From NCBI GenBank assembly GCA_013416405.1, contig JACCET010000004.1, positions 62,001 to 126,000 of the forward strand: DNA of 64,000 nucleotides, written 5' to 3'. Under the pieces are notes generated by a model. That model saw only the letters and a program-made list of their open reading frames with translations, had not been told where the DNA came from and did not search any database. A program made the translations under genes and the position numbers. Source of the stretch: Alcaligenaceae bacterium. Its GTDB lineage: Bacteria; Pseudomonadota; Gammaproteobacteria; Burkholderiales; Burkholderiaceae_B. Numbering within the stretch: the first letter of the stretch is position 1; each line of letters begins with the position of its first letter. Positions 37,396 through 46,317 of the stretch are shown here, piece by piece.

Positions 37396-38121
37396 ATGCC
37401 AACACCAACACTTCCTGCCTGGCCGGGCCGCTTTGAATACACCTTCAGCATCGCATCCTTTCCCCTGGCCTGGGCCCGGTTTTTCGCTGTACTGACCATG
37501 GTCGCCCTATTGGCCGCCTGCGGAACAACCAAGCCCGTCGGGGTGGGCGAGTATAGGGTAGTCAGGGGCGACACCCTGACCAAGATCGCGCAAAAGCATG
37601 GCCAAAGCGTCAGCTCGCTAAAGCGCTTGAATAAACTGAAAGATGCCGACCATATCCGTGTCGGCCAGGTTTTGAAAGTAAAGGGTGGGGCCGCGCCCAG
37701 TACTTCCGGCACTTATACCGCCCCAGCTCCTGTAAGCGGCCCATCCATTGCTGCGCCACGCTCGATCAATCTGGTCTGGCCCGCCGAAGGAAAATCACAT
37801 CGTGGAACTTCAGCCTCTAACAGCCAGGCTGTTTATATTGCAGCCGCTGAAGGCACGCCCGTCAAGGCGGCGGCCAATGGCAAGGTGGTGTACGCCGGTA
37901 ATGGCTTGCGTGGCTACGGCAATATGCTGATCGTCAATCACGACGCAAACTTCCTAAGCGTGTATGCCCATAACAAAGATTTGCTTGTCAAAGAGGGCGC
38001 ACAGGTCAGGCAGGGGCAAACCATAGCCACCATGGGCCACACAGAAAGCAATACCGTACAGCTGTATTTCGAGTTGCGCTACAACGGCAAAGCCGTTGAC
38101 GCCTTGCGCTACCTGCCTTAG
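37396..38121 (+). CDS. LysM-LytM lipoprotein, probably non-catalytic (NlpD/EnvC-like)
   Basis: The protein is about 241 residues from the ATG at 37396; an ATG at 37342 is the alternative. A signal with lipobox LLAAC is followed by one LysM domain (EYRVVRGDTLTKIAQKHGQSV) and a LytM/M23 domain. The zinc ligands are degraded: the HxxxD motif is replaced by HRGTSASNS, and the final HxH reads LYFEL. Only the YAH histidine remains. That is the pattern of amidase activators such as NlpD, which switch on AmiC-type hydrolases during division. Its stop overlaps the convergent aldolase gene by 4 bp. Confidence 0.82.
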   Translation: MPTPTLPAWPGRFEYTFSIASFPLAWARFFAVLTMVALLAACGTTKPVGVGEYRVVRGDTLTKIAQKHGQSVSSLKRLNKLKDADHIRVGQVLKVKGGAAPSTSGTYTAPAPVSGPSIAAPRSINLVWPAEGKSHRGTSASNSQAVYIAAAEGTPVKAAANGKVVYAGNGLRGYGNMLIVNHDANFLSVYAHNKDLLVKEGAQVRQGQTIATMGHTESNTVQLYFELRYNGKAVDALRYLP

Positions 38122-38960
38122 TCGAACATATCGGGCTGGGTCTCGACCAACTGCCCCCAGATAGCCTGGAAGTGGAGCCAGCCTATATATTCACTGCCCA
38201 CGTGCTCACGGCTATAGCGGGCACGCTCGGGGGTAACCATACGTGGCTGAATACCGCTGGCATCGATCATAAGCTGCTGCTGACAGCAACGCTCGAGTGC
38301 AATAAACCAAAATGCAGCCGCTTCAATGCTGTGACGGCTGACCGTAAACAAGCCATGGTTCTGGTGTATGGCCGCTTTGACACCGGTAAAAGCGAGGGAG
38401 ATTTTGTTGCCAGCCTTGACTTCAACCGCAACCTGCCCCGCCTCGTCGCCAATAACAACATGGTCCTCGAAGAACACCGCAGCATCCTGCGTAATGGGCT
38501 CGAGCTTTTTTCCCAGCGATGCAAACGCTCCACCGTACACCGTATGAGCATGACACATTGCAATAATATCGGGGTGCGCTTCGTGTACGGCGGAATGTAA
38601 TACAAATCCGGCCCGGTTGATGGCGTGTCGGCCTTCCACCACCTTGCCGGTATGATCCGCCAGGATCAGGTTAGACACCTTGACCTGTGAAAAATGCACT
38701 GCCATAGGATTGGTCCAGTACAGGTCGGGACGCTCTGGGTCGCGCACAGTAAGGTGACCGGCGAAGCCATAATCAAGGCCATTCAAGGCAAAAGCACGAC
38801 ATGATGCGACCAGACGCTCTTTAAGATGACGTCGTTCATCAGCAGAATTCGAGAACTTAGGAACAGTCGGAAAAATACGATCCGCCTGTTCGGGCTGATA
38901 AATAGACAAGCGCTCTTCCTGGCGTTGGATTTCAGGCATTGATTCAAGTACAGTTTGCAT
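38118..38960 (-). CDS. Class II aldolase/adducin-family protein
   Basis: From the ATG at 38960 the protein is 280 residues. The class II aldolase fold shows zinc ligands in CHAHTVYGG (HAH at 137-139) and a later HQNHGLFTVS. A substrate-binding NRAGFVLHSAVHEAHP precedes them. Members split sugar phosphates (fuculose-P, ribulose-P) or act as decarboxylases; the longer forms without phosphate-binding features are often uncharacterised. It is divergently transcribed from a LysR regulator that probably controls it. It is distinct from otnC at 48.6 kb. Confidence 0.8.
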   Translation of the reverse strand: MQTVLESMPEIQRQEERLSIYQPEQADRIFPTVPKFSNSADERRHLKERLVASCRAFALNGLDYGFAGHLTVRDPERPDLYWTNPMAVHFSQVKVSNLILADHTGKVVEGRHAINRAGFVLHSAVHEAHPDIIAMCHAHTVYGGAFASLGKKLEPITQDAAVFFEDHVVIGDEAGQVAVEVKAGNKISLAFTGVKAAIHQNHGLFTVSRHSIEAAAFWFIALERCCQQQLMIDASGIQPRMVTPERARYSREHVGSEYIGWLHFQAIWGQLVETQPDMFD

Positions 38961-39040
38961 GGTGACTCCGTGGTGCTTTATGCACAAGCAATAATCTTGT
39001 TCATGCTTGCATGCGTTGCGCTCATTGACAAACGATGCTT

Positions 39041-39058
39041 ATTCATGAAAGGATGAAT
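39041..39058. promoter_or_regulatory. Candidate LysR operator
   Basis: ATTCAT and ATGAAT form an inverted repeat around a 6-base spacer, with the interrupted T-N11-A form typical of LysR sites. It lies between the class II aldolase and the LysR gene, close to the LysR start. Confidence 0.35.
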
Positions 39059-39065
39059 CTGCTTC

Positions 39066-39971
39066 ATGGATAGCGGAGGTGACGTGCGGCGCATTCCCAA
39101 CTTGGCACTGCTCAAGACTTTTGAATCCGCTGCGCGCCTGGAAAGTTTCACGCTTGCCGCCCTGGAACTGCATGTCACGCAATCAGCCGTCAGCCACCAG
39201 ATACGAAAACTAGAGCAATACTTTGGCCGCGCGCTGTTTATCAGGCAGAATCGACGAGTCGAGCTGACAGCCGAAGGCAGACGGTTGCTGGAAAGCCTGT
39301 CACGAATATTCGATGTTATCGAAACTGCCTGCGCCGAGGTTGCCTTGGCGCCCCACACGCAGGTGCTGGCACTGCACTGTTCGCCTAGCTTGGCAAGTAA
39401 ATGGCTCAGTCCACGCCTGCCCGAATTCATGCAGGCTCATCCTGACATCATCATTCGCCTGACGTCCGGCGCCGAGCCTGTTGACCTAACACGAGCCCGC
39501 GAGCTCGATTTGGCGATTTCTTACGGAGCCGTGCGTGAGCGCGCCGGCATTGTTTCCACGCCGCTGGGTACCGAACATATTGCACCGATGTGCTCTCCCC
39601 GGCTGATTAAACCCGGCCTGCCCATACAGCACCTGCTGAGCCGCCTGGTTTTAATCGATTCTCAACTTAGCCCCGTAACCTGGGCAGACTGGTTTTACAG
39701 CAACGGCATTGAACTTTCCGCCAGCCCTCGTCCCTCGTATGATCGCGCTTCCCTTGCTATTTCAGCAGCCGTCGATGGCTTGGGCGTAATCCTTGAAAGC
39801 ACCAGATTGGCCAAACTCGAGATAGAAAATGGCGAACTGGTGGAGTTGGGCAAAGACACATTCCTTCCCTGCTACAGGGAAATCCACTTTGTTTCCTATC
39901 GAGCCAACGAAAGTCAAATACAAAAAATAGAAAAATTTCGGAATTGGCTTATGGTGAAATTGGCTGATTAA
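39066..39971 (+). CDS. LysR-family transcriptional regulator (GcvA-like)
   Basis: This 301-residue protein has the LysR winged helix at about 9-68 (LALLKTFESAARLESFTLAALELHVTQSAVSHQIRKLEQYFG) and a periplasmic-binding-like effector domain. The order of motifs in the HTH matches the GcvA subgroup. An alternative GTG start at 39084 follows a GGAGGT sequence but with short spacing. It is divergent from the class II aldolase gene, its likely target. No effector can be inferred. Confidence 0.88.
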   Translation: MDSGGDVRRIPNLALLKTFESAARLESFTLAALELHVTQSAVSHQIRKLEQYFGRALFIRQNRRVELTAEGRRLLESLSRIFDVIETACAEVALAPHTQVLALHCSPSLASKWLSPRLPEFMQAHPDIIIRLTSGAEPVDLTRARELDLAISYGAVRERAGIVSTPLGTEHIAPMCSPRLIKPGLPIQHLLSRLVLIDSQLSPVTWADWFYSNGIELSASPRPSYDRASLAISAAVDGLGVILESTRLAKLEIENGELVELGKDTFLPCYREIHFVSYRANESQIQKIEKFRNWLMVKLAD

Positions 39972-40066
39972 GCCGGCGGAAACTTGGCTGCACAACATTT
40001 ACAGCGCTACGCAAGGGCTCGTTTCTGAAACCGAAGCAAATCAACACTTGAAGTATTCAGTTATAT

Positions 40067-40079
40067 ACTTGTATGATAA
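40067..40079 (+). promoter_or_regulatory. Putative GntR operator before the sugar ABC operon
   Basis: ACTTGTATGATAA occurs here and, identically, at 46318-46330 before denD. It fits the GntR/FadR-type pattern TNGTNNNACNA at five of six fixed positions. The embedded TATGAT could be a -10, with TTGAAG at 40048 as a -35 at 18 bp, so repressor binding would block RNA polymerase. Confidence 0.6.
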
Positions 40080-40214
40080 TAATACTTAAAGGAGACAAAG
40101 AGGTTGTCTGACAGGCTGAAACCCCAGACATACTTAGACCTTTTTCAGCCTGGCAAGCAACAACCCATACGCATCGAACATCCTGACCACACAAACGAGA
40201 AAAGGGAACGAGGC

Positions 40215-41297
40215 ATGGCATCAGTGCAGATTCGTGGCATACAGAAATATTTTGGTGGTACACAAGTAATTCGGGGTGTCGACATCGACATCGAGGACGG
40301 CCAATTTGCAGTGCTGGTGGGCCCATCTGGCTGTGGCAAATCCACTTTACTGCGCATGCTTGCGGGGCTCGAAGAGATTACCGAAGGCGAAATATCCATT
40401 GGCGGCAAAGTCGTCAACGATATGCCTCCTAAAGAACGTGATATCGCCATGGTGTTCCAGAACTACGCGCTATACCCACACATGTCGGTATACGACAACA
40501 TGGCTTTTTCGCTGATGCTGGCCAAGGTCGAAAAATCAGCAGTAAAAGAACGGGTCGACCGGGCTTCCGGCATTCTGGGCCTGAACGATTTGCTAGATCG
40601 CTATCCGCGCCAGCTCTCGGGCGGGCAACGTCAGCGAGTAGCTATGGGGCGGGCCATTGTGCGTGACCCCCAGGTATTCCTGTTCGATGAACCCTTGTCG
40701 AATCTGGATGCCAAGCTTCGTGTACAAATGCGTGCCGAGATTCGTGAGCTGCACCAACGTCTACGTACAACGTCGGTTTACGTCACCCACGACCAAATCG
40801 AAGCCATGACCATGGCCGATCAGATCGTAGTCATGCGAGACGGCATCGTCGAACAACGAGGCCGTCCACTAGACTTATACGACCATCCCGCCAATTTATT
40901 CGTAGCAGGCTTCATAGGTTCGCCAGCCATGAATTTTCTACCTGGCGTGCTGCGTACCGAAGGCATTGAAAACCAGATAGAACTCAGCGATGGAACACGA
41001 CTGTCTGCACCACGAGGTGCCGCATCCGGCGTCGAAGGGCAGCGGGTCATTTATGGTGTACGCCCCGAACACCTAACCATTCAAGCAGGCAAGCAAGGCA
41101 TCAAAACCACGGTGACAGTGATTGAGCCAACGGGAGCCAATACCGAAGTCCATTGCCGCTCCATCGATGCAGACATCGTTGCCGCTTTTCGCGAACGCCA
41201 TAACTTTGCTCCAGGTGAAAATCTGGTTCTGGTTCCAGATCACAACAATACACACTTGTTTGACGCAGAAACTGGCCAAGCACTGGCCAAACAATAA
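40215..41297 (+). CDS. Sugar ABC transporter ATPase (UgpC/MalK-like)
   Basis: From the ATG at 40215 the protein is 360 residues. It has Walker A GPSGCGKS (37-44), signature LSGGQ (134-138), Walker B VFLFDEP and a C-terminal TOBE domain (YGVRPEHL). This is the CUT1 family energising sugar or polyol import. An upstream in-frame ATG adds 37 residues unlike the family. It is the first gene of the operon, followed by the binding protein and two permeases. A GntR-type operator shared with denD lies in the promoter. Confidence 0.93.
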   Translation: MASVQIRGIQKYFGGTQVIRGVDIDIEDGQFAVLVGPSGCGKSTLLRMLAGLEEITEGEISIGGKVVNDMPPKERDIAMVFQNYALYPHMSVYDNMAFSLMLAKVEKSAVKERVDRASGILGLNDLLDRYPRQLSGGQRQRVAMGRAIVRDPQVFLFDEPLSNLDAKLRVQMRAEIRELHQRLRTTSVYVTHDQIEAMTMADQIVVMRDGIVEQRGRPLDLYDHPANLFVAGFIGSPAMNFLPGVLRTEGIENQIELSDGTRLSAPRGAASGVEGQRVIYGVRPEHLTIQAGKQGIKTTVTVIEPTGANTEVHCRSIDADIVAAFRERHNFAPGENLVLVPDHNNTHLFDAETGQALAKQ

Positions 41298-41340
41298 TCC
41301 ATGCATAGTGTTTCAGTAGCAGGAGGCAGTCCAAACCTAT

Positions 41341-41367
41341 AGAGGCCACGGAATGTGGTCCCTTTTT
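41341..41367 (+). terminator. Weak terminator-like hairpin between ATPase and binding-protein genes
   Basis: AGAGGCCAC pairs imperfectly with GTGGTCCCT and is followed by five T. It may attenuate read-through or reset the transcript before the binding-protein gene. Confidence 0.35.
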
Positions 41368-41384
41368 ACCAAAGGAGCAGGGAC

Positions 41385-42704
41385 ATGACGAAGCAGACGA
41401 GACGTGATTTTTTGCGATCGACGGCAGCAGTTGCTGCAGTATCCGCATGGGGCATTCCGGGCAGCGCCGGCGCTGCCGGTCCGACACTTGAATACAAGCC
41501 CGAAGAAGGGGCTGAGCTACGAGTTTTAAGATGGCGCCGCTTCGTGCAGGGTGAAGAAGATCAATGGATGGCCAACACCAAGAAGTTCACCGAGAAAACT
41601 GGTGTCAAAGTAAGGGTGGATCACGAAGGTTTCGAAAATATCCGACCCAAGGCAGCAGTAGCCGCCCGAGTCGGCTCAGGCCCTGATGTGATTCTTGGCT
41701 GGTACGACGATCCTCATCAGTACCCAGACAAACTGGTCGACGTTTCCGAGCTGTCTGAATATTTAGGCAACAAGTACGGCGGCTGGTACGACGTCTGCAA
41801 AAAATACGGCAAGCACGAGAACAAATGGATAGCCGTACCCCTGGGCGCTGTCGGAAATACGCTGGTATATCGCGACAGCATGATCAAAGCTGCAGGGTTC
41901 GAAGCCATTCCCGAAGACACGGCCGGATTCCTGAAACTATGCCAGGCCTTGAAGGCCAAGGGTACGCCAGCCGCGTTTGCACTGGGCCATGCCGTACTTG
42001 ATGGCAACGCCTGGGTGCATTGGTTGCTGTGGTCACATGGTGGCATGGTCTCTGATCCAAAAGGCAATGTCGTGCTTGATTCCCCCGAAACCGTGGCGGC
42101 GCTCGAATACGCCAAGCAGCTATACGACACTTTCCTTCCTGGCACCCTGTCTTGGCAGGATCCATCGAACAACAAGGTGTTTTTCGATGGGCAGATCAGC
42201 CTGACCAACAATGGTATCTCGGTGTACTACGCGGCCTTACTATCCAAAGAGCCCGCAATCCACGCCCTGGCTGCCGACATCCAGCACGCGCATTATCCGA
42301 TAGGCCCCGTAGGCAAGCCCACCGAACTGCCCGGTATTACACAAATGATGGCGTTCAAATACACAAAATATCCGAACGCAGCCAAGGCCTATATACAGTT
42401 CATGATGGAAGCCGATCAATACGATCCATGGATGGAGGCATCCATAGGCTACGTCAGCCAATCCCTTAAGGCTTACGAGAAAAACCCCATCTGGACTTCC
42501 GATCCGAAACACACTGTTTATCGTGACTCGGCATCGCGGATGCTCGACAACGGATACAGCGGCCCACTGGGTTCGGCCTCTGCAGCAGTCATGGCCGACT
42601 ACGTAATACTCGACATGTTCGCTTCGGCGGCCAGCGGCAACATGACGCCAAAAGAAGCTGCGAAACAAGCTGCAGAACGTGCCAAGCGCTACTACAAAAG
42701 CTAA
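41385..42704 (+). CDS. Tat-exported sugar ABC substrate-binding protein
   Basis: From the ATG at 41385, with AAAGGAG upstream, the protein is 439 residues. The N-terminus TKQTRRDFLRS carries a twin-arginine Tat signal (RR at 6-7) and ends in an AGAAG region. The mature part is a CUT1 extracellular solute-binding protein (family 1) with RVDHEGFENIRPK and GPDVILGWYDD. Tat export of a CUT1 receptor is less common than Sec export and implies folding in the cytoplasm first. It feeds the two permeases downstream. The ligand is inferred to be a four-carbon acid or a precursor from the shared operator with denD. Confidence 0.9.
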   Translation: MTKQTRRDFLRSTAAVAAVSAWGIPGSAGAAGPTLEYKPEEGAELRVLRWRRFVQGEEDQWMANTKKFTEKTGVKVRVDHEGFENIRPKAAVAARVGSGPDVILGWYDDPHQYPDKLVDVSELSEYLGNKYGGWYDVCKKYGKHENKWIAVPLGAVGNTLVYRDSMIKAAGFEAIPEDTAGFLKLCQALKAKGTPAAFALGHAVLDGNAWVHWLLWSHGGMVSDPKGNVVLDSPETVAALEYAKQLYDTFLPGTLSWQDPSNNKVFFDGQISLTNNGISVYYAALLSKEPAIHALAADIQHAHYPIGPVGKPTELPGITQMMAFKYTKYPNAAKAYIQFMMEADQYDPWMEASIGYVSQSLKAYEKNPIWTSDPKHTVYRDSASRMLDNGYSGPLGSASAAVMADYVILDMFASAASGNMTPKEAAKQAAERAKRYYKS

Positions 42705-42746
42705 CGGCGCTATGCACTGACGTTGAGTTAAACATGATCCGCCGGG

Positions 42747-42772
42747 CGGCGAACCGTACAAACGGTACGCCG
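42747..42772 (+). repeat. Inverted repeat between binding-protein and permease genes
   Basis: CGGCGAACCGT and ACGGTACGCCG form an 11-bp stem with one mismatch around an ACAA loop. Hairpins at this place in ABC operons (for example malE-malF) stabilise the binding-protein mRNA and lower permease expression. Confidence 0.6.
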
Positions 42773-42800
42773 ACCCCAAGTCTATTTTATGGGGGCAACA

Positions 42801-43703
42801 ATGTTGCTGTCGCGCAAGTTGAATAACAGTAATGTGCTGGGCATATTGTTTATGTTGCCCTCTGCAATACTGCTGTTGATTTTCCTGACATATCCACTAG
42901 GGTTGGGTGTATGGCTGGGCTTTACCGATACTGACCTGGGCTCATCAGGAAATTGGATAGGCCTGGATAATTATTTATACCTAATCGGTGATCCGGTTAC
43001 GCAACTCGCTCTCTTTAACACCATTTTCTATACAACAATAGCCAGTATTGTTAAATTCGGCCTGGGGTTATGGCTGGCACTATTACTGAACAAAAACTTA
43101 CCGTTTAAATCACTGTTCCGCTCAATGGTACTGTTGCCATGGATTGTGCCTACGGCGCTCTCGGCACTGGCATTTTGGTGGATTTACGACGCACAATTTT
43201 CGATTATTAGTTGGACACTAGTTAAGCTTGGCCTGATCGACGAATACATCAACTTCCTGGGTGACCCATGGAATGCACGTTTTTCCACGATCGCAGCCAA
43301 TATTTGGCGAGGCATTCCCTTTGTAGCCATTACCTTGCTGGCCGGCCTGCAAACTATTTCACCGGCCCTCTACGAAGCGGCCTCAATCGACGGCGTCACG
43401 CCTTGGCAACAGTTTCGCTACGTCACTCTGCCACTACTGACCCCCATCATTGCGGTGGTCATGACGTTTTCGGTGCTCTTCACATTTACCGACTTTCAAC
43501 TGATTTATGTGCTGACTCGGGGCGGGCCGCTTAATGCAACCCACTTGATGACCACCTTGTCCTTTCAACGGGCCATCCCGGGCGGCGCATTGGGCGAAGG
43601 ATCAGCGCTGGCCATCATGATGATTCCGTTTCTGTTGGGCGCCATTATGTTTTCGTATTTTGGGCTGCAACGCCAAGCCTGGCAACGTGGGGGTGATAAA
43701 TGA
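42801..43703 (+). CDS. Sugar ABC transporter permease (MalF/UgpA-like)
   Basis: From the ATG at 42801, with GGGGG upstream, the protein is 300 residues. It has six membrane helices and the EAA loop EAASIDGVTPWQQFRYVTLPLL. This is the first of the two CUT1 permeases. An ATG at 42789 lacks a ribosome site. Its stop overlaps the next gene as ATGA, so subunits are coordinately made. Confidence 0.92.
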   Translation: MLLSRKLNNSNVLGILFMLPSAILLLIFLTYPLGLGVWLGFTDTDLGSSGNWIGLDNYLYLIGDPVTQLALFNTIFYTTIASIVKFGLGLWLALLLNKNLPFKSLFRSMVLLPWIVPTALSALAFWWIYDAQFSIISWTLVKLGLIDEYINFLGDPWNARFSTIAANIWRGIPFVAITLLAGLQTISPALYEAASIDGVTPWQQFRYVTLPLLTPIIAVVMTFSVLFTFTDFQLIYVLTRGGPLNATHLMTTLSFQRAIPGGALGEGSALAIMMIPFLLGAIMFSYFGLQRQAWQRGGDK

Positions 43704-44608
43704 CTCAGTCGACCAAGCGCAACCTAAGCGCCGGCAAAAGAAAAGACAAGCAAGAATCCCACGGCATGGACTACTTGCAGTCGCTGCCCCGGCGCTGGGT
43801 AACCATCTACATACCGCTAGGCATTCTGGTGTTCATACTGCTGTTCCCGTTCTACTGGATGGCAATGACCGCAATCAAACCCAACTCCGAGATGCTGTTA
43901 AGCAGCAGCAATCCGTTCTGGGTCATAGCTCCAACACTTCAGCACTTCAAAGACTTGCTGTTTAATACACCGTTTACCGACTGGCTTATCAACACCGTAA
44001 TCATCTCGGTGGCCGCCACCTTCTTGTCGTTGGCAGCCAGTGTTTTTGGCGCCTATGCCATCGAGCGTTTGCGATTTCAGGGCTCCAAGCAGGTGGGTTT
44101 TGCTATTTTCTTTGCCTACCTGGTACCGCCCTCCATCCTGTTCATTCCCCTTGCCTCGATTGTTTTCAAGCTAGGGCTGTTCGATACACGTTGGGCATTG
44201 ATACTTACCTATCCGACCTTTCTTATTCCGTTTTGCACCTGGCTACTGATGGGGTATTTTCGGTCTATCCCCTACGAGCTTGAAGAGTGTGCACTAATAG
44301 ATGGCGCCACTCGCTGGCAGATTCTTGTCAAAATCATCCTGCCTCTGGCAGTACCAGGCTTGATATCTGCAGGAATCTTTGCGTTTACCCTGTCGTGGAA
44401 CGAGTTCATTTATGCACTCACCTTTGTCTCGTCATCCGAAGTCAAGACTGTGCCGGTAGGGGTAGTCACCGAACTGGTCGAGGGCGACGTCTACCATTGG
44501 GGTCAATTGATGGCCGGCGCCCTGCTTGGCTCGGTGCCGGTGGCGATCGTGTATTCGTTCTTTGTTGAGTATTATGTTTCAGGCATGACTGGCGCAGTCA
44601 AGGAATAA
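43700..44608 (+). CDS. Sugar ABC transporter permease (MalG/UgpE-like)
   Basis: This 302-residue inner-membrane protein has six helices and the EAA loop EECALIDGATRWQILVKIILPLAVP. It pairs with the upstream permease and the MalK-like ATPase. The basic N-terminal region (about 1-20) is longer than in MalG. It ends the ABC operon and converges with the SDR gene, with only 10 bp between stops. Confidence 0.92.
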   Translation: MTQSTKRNLSAGKRKDKQESHGMDYLQSLPRRWVTIYIPLGILVFILLFPFYWMAMTAIKPNSEMLLSSSNPFWVIAPTLQHFKDLLFNTPFTDWLINTVIISVAATFLSLAASVFGAYAIERLRFQGSKQVGFAIFFAYLVPPSILFIPLASIVFKLGLFDTRWALILTYPTFLIPFCTWLLMGYFRSIPYELEECALIDGATRWQILVKIILPLAVPGLISAGIFAFTLSWNEFIYALTFVSSSEVKTVPVGVVTELVEGDVYHWGQLMAGALLGSVPVAIVYSFFVEYYVSGMTGAVKE

Positions 44609-44618
44609 GGCCTCAGGC

Positions 44619-45371
44619 TCATGCATGAATCAACATGCCACCATTAACGTCAATGACGGCTCCGGTCGTATAAGAAGACAGATCGGAACCCAGGAACAGG
44701 AAGGCTTTCGCCACCTCATCGGCGTTACCCAGGCGGTTCATTGGGATGCCTTTTATGATTTCCGCGCGCATCTCGGCGCTAAGCTTGTCGCCGGTGATAT
44801 CCGTCTGGATAAGTCCCGGCGCAACGCAATTGACACGGATACCATCCGGGCCCAACTCACGGGCCATGGCCTTGGCCAAGCCAATAACGCCAGCTTTGGC
44901 GGCCGAATAATGCGGTCCACCGAAAACGCCGCCTCCGCGTTGGGCCGACACCGACGACATGCAGGCAATCGACCCGCTCTGACGGCTGCGCATGTGGGGA
45001 ATAAACGCCTGGCTTAAATTCAACACCCCACGCAAATTTACGTCCAGGATTAGATTCCAGCTGTCCTGGTCTATATCCATGGTTTTGACTGATTGCGTAA
45101 TACCTGCGTTATTAATCAGGATGTCGACGCCGCCAAAAGCCTGTATTGCCCGTGAGGCGGCACGCTCACAAGCATCCGGATCCGCCACATCACACGCAAT
45201 TCCAATATGGCCATCACCGAGTTCTCGGGCGGCTTGAGTACTGGCGTCAATATCCAAATCGATAATGACAACATGTGCTCCGTGCTGGGCAAAAAGCCTG
45301 GCCGTGGCCAGCCCAATGCCTCGTGGGCTGGCCGCACCCGAAATAACCGCCGTTTTATTTTCCAGCAACAT
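44619..45371 (-). CDS. Short-chain dehydrogenase/reductase
   Basis: This 250-residue classical SDR has the NAD(P) motif SGAASPRGIG near residue 11, the NNAG tetrad around 87-90, a catalytic serine in SSVSAQ and Y-x-x-x-K in HYSAAKAG. The sequence resembles polyol or sugar dehydrogenases and FabG, which cannot be told apart here. It lies 40 bp downstream of the GntR gene on the same strand, so both are probably one transcript divergent from denD. An attractive role is oxidation of a C4 polyol or acid brought in by the ABC importer (inference). Confidence 0.88.
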   Translation of the reverse strand: MLLENKTAVISGAASPRGIGLATARLFAQHGAHVVIIDLDIDASTQAARELGDGHIGIACDVADPDACERAASRAIQAFGGVDILINNAGITQSVKTMDIDQDSWNLILDVNLRGVLNLSQAFIPHMRSRQSGSIACMSSVSAQRGGGVFGGPHYSAAKAGVIGLAKAMARELGPDGIRVNCVAPGLIQTDITGDKLSAEMRAEIIKGIPMNRLGNADEVAKAFLFLGSDLSSYTTGAVIDVNGGMLIHA

Positions 45372-45411
45372 AATGGATCTCCGGTTTGTTGATGAAATGG
45401 CTTATCTGGCT

Positions 45412-46194
45412 TTATTCACGCATACCATTCAAACGCTGTGCAGCTTCATCCATTGGAGCCGTCCAGGAATCGGTGTCAATCACCTTCAAACGACTGGCTG
45501 CACCTTCCATATGTCGCAATGCCGCTGCACGCGCCGCCTCGGGATCTTGGTGAAAGATAGCATCCATAATGGCCGTATGCTCTTCGTGTACCTGCCTGCT
45601 GAAGTCTTCACGCTGGGCCTCGTTGGCCCGCGTGACGACGATGGCCGTATGCAAGTACAGACTTAAATAAGACAATAAAGAGGTATACAGAGGATTTCCA
45701 CAAGCCCGCGAGATCTCTGTATGAAATGCAAGGTCTTCATCGACACCGTCACGGCCGGCGCGCTCGGCCTTCTGTATGGCATTAAGAGCCTTCTTGATAC
45801 GCACAAACTGCGCGGCACTGCGGCGCTCGGCGGCCAAAGCCGCCATTTCAGCTTCGACCCCGCGACGCAGTTCAATCACGCGCAATACCGCTTTCAGGGA
45901 ATCTTGCGTATGGGTATCCAGGCGAAAAGGGGTAGCTGTGTTGGGCTCCAGGACGCTGGTGCCACTACCCTGACGGGTATCCACCAGGCCTTCCGCCTTC
46001 AAACGTGATACGGCTTCGCGAATAACTGTGCGGCTGACACCAAAACGCTTGGCCATGACCGCTTCCGAGGGCAAACGCGAGTGCGCTGGGAATTTATTCT
46101 CGCGGATTTCAGCAAGCAGAATATGAGTTACTCGATCAGCGAGCGTATCTGCTTTCTTTAAATTGTCTGTTGATGGCATTACCGCTTTATTCAT
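45412..46194 (-). CDS. GntR-family regulator, FadR/FCD subgroup
   Basis: This 260-residue protein has the GntR winged helix (about 15-85): RLPSEAVMAKRFGVSRTVIREAVSRLKAEGLVDTRQGSGTSV. The C-terminal all-helical FCD ligand domain contains LAFHTEISRACGNPLY and the metal-binding HEEHTAIMDAI motif. FCD regulators respond to sugar acids and similar metabolites, usually as repressors. It is divergent from denD; a 13-base motif in the intergenic region recurs before the ABC importer operon. Confidence 0.92.
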   Translation of the reverse strand: MNKAVMPSTDNLKKADTLADRVTHILLAEIRENKFPAHSRLPSEAVMAKRFGVSRTVIREAVSRLKAEGLVDTRQGSGTSVLEPNTATPFRLDTHTQDSLKAVLRVIELRRGVEAEMAALAAERRSAAQFVRIKKALNAIQKAERAGRDGVDEDLAFHTEISRACGNPLYTSLLSYLSLYLHTAIVVTRANEAQREDFSRQVHEEHTAIMDAIFHQDPEAARAAALRHMEGAASRLKVIDTDSWTAPMDEAAQRLNGMRE

Positions 46195-46317
46195 GAATAT
46201 CCTTCAGTGCACATGTGTTCAGAAAGCGCCGTTATTCAACATCAGAATTGGCTTGCGCCAACGCCATCAAAAGTTGTATTGACTTCATATAGATTAATCC
46301 ATAAACTGGAGTTGTAA

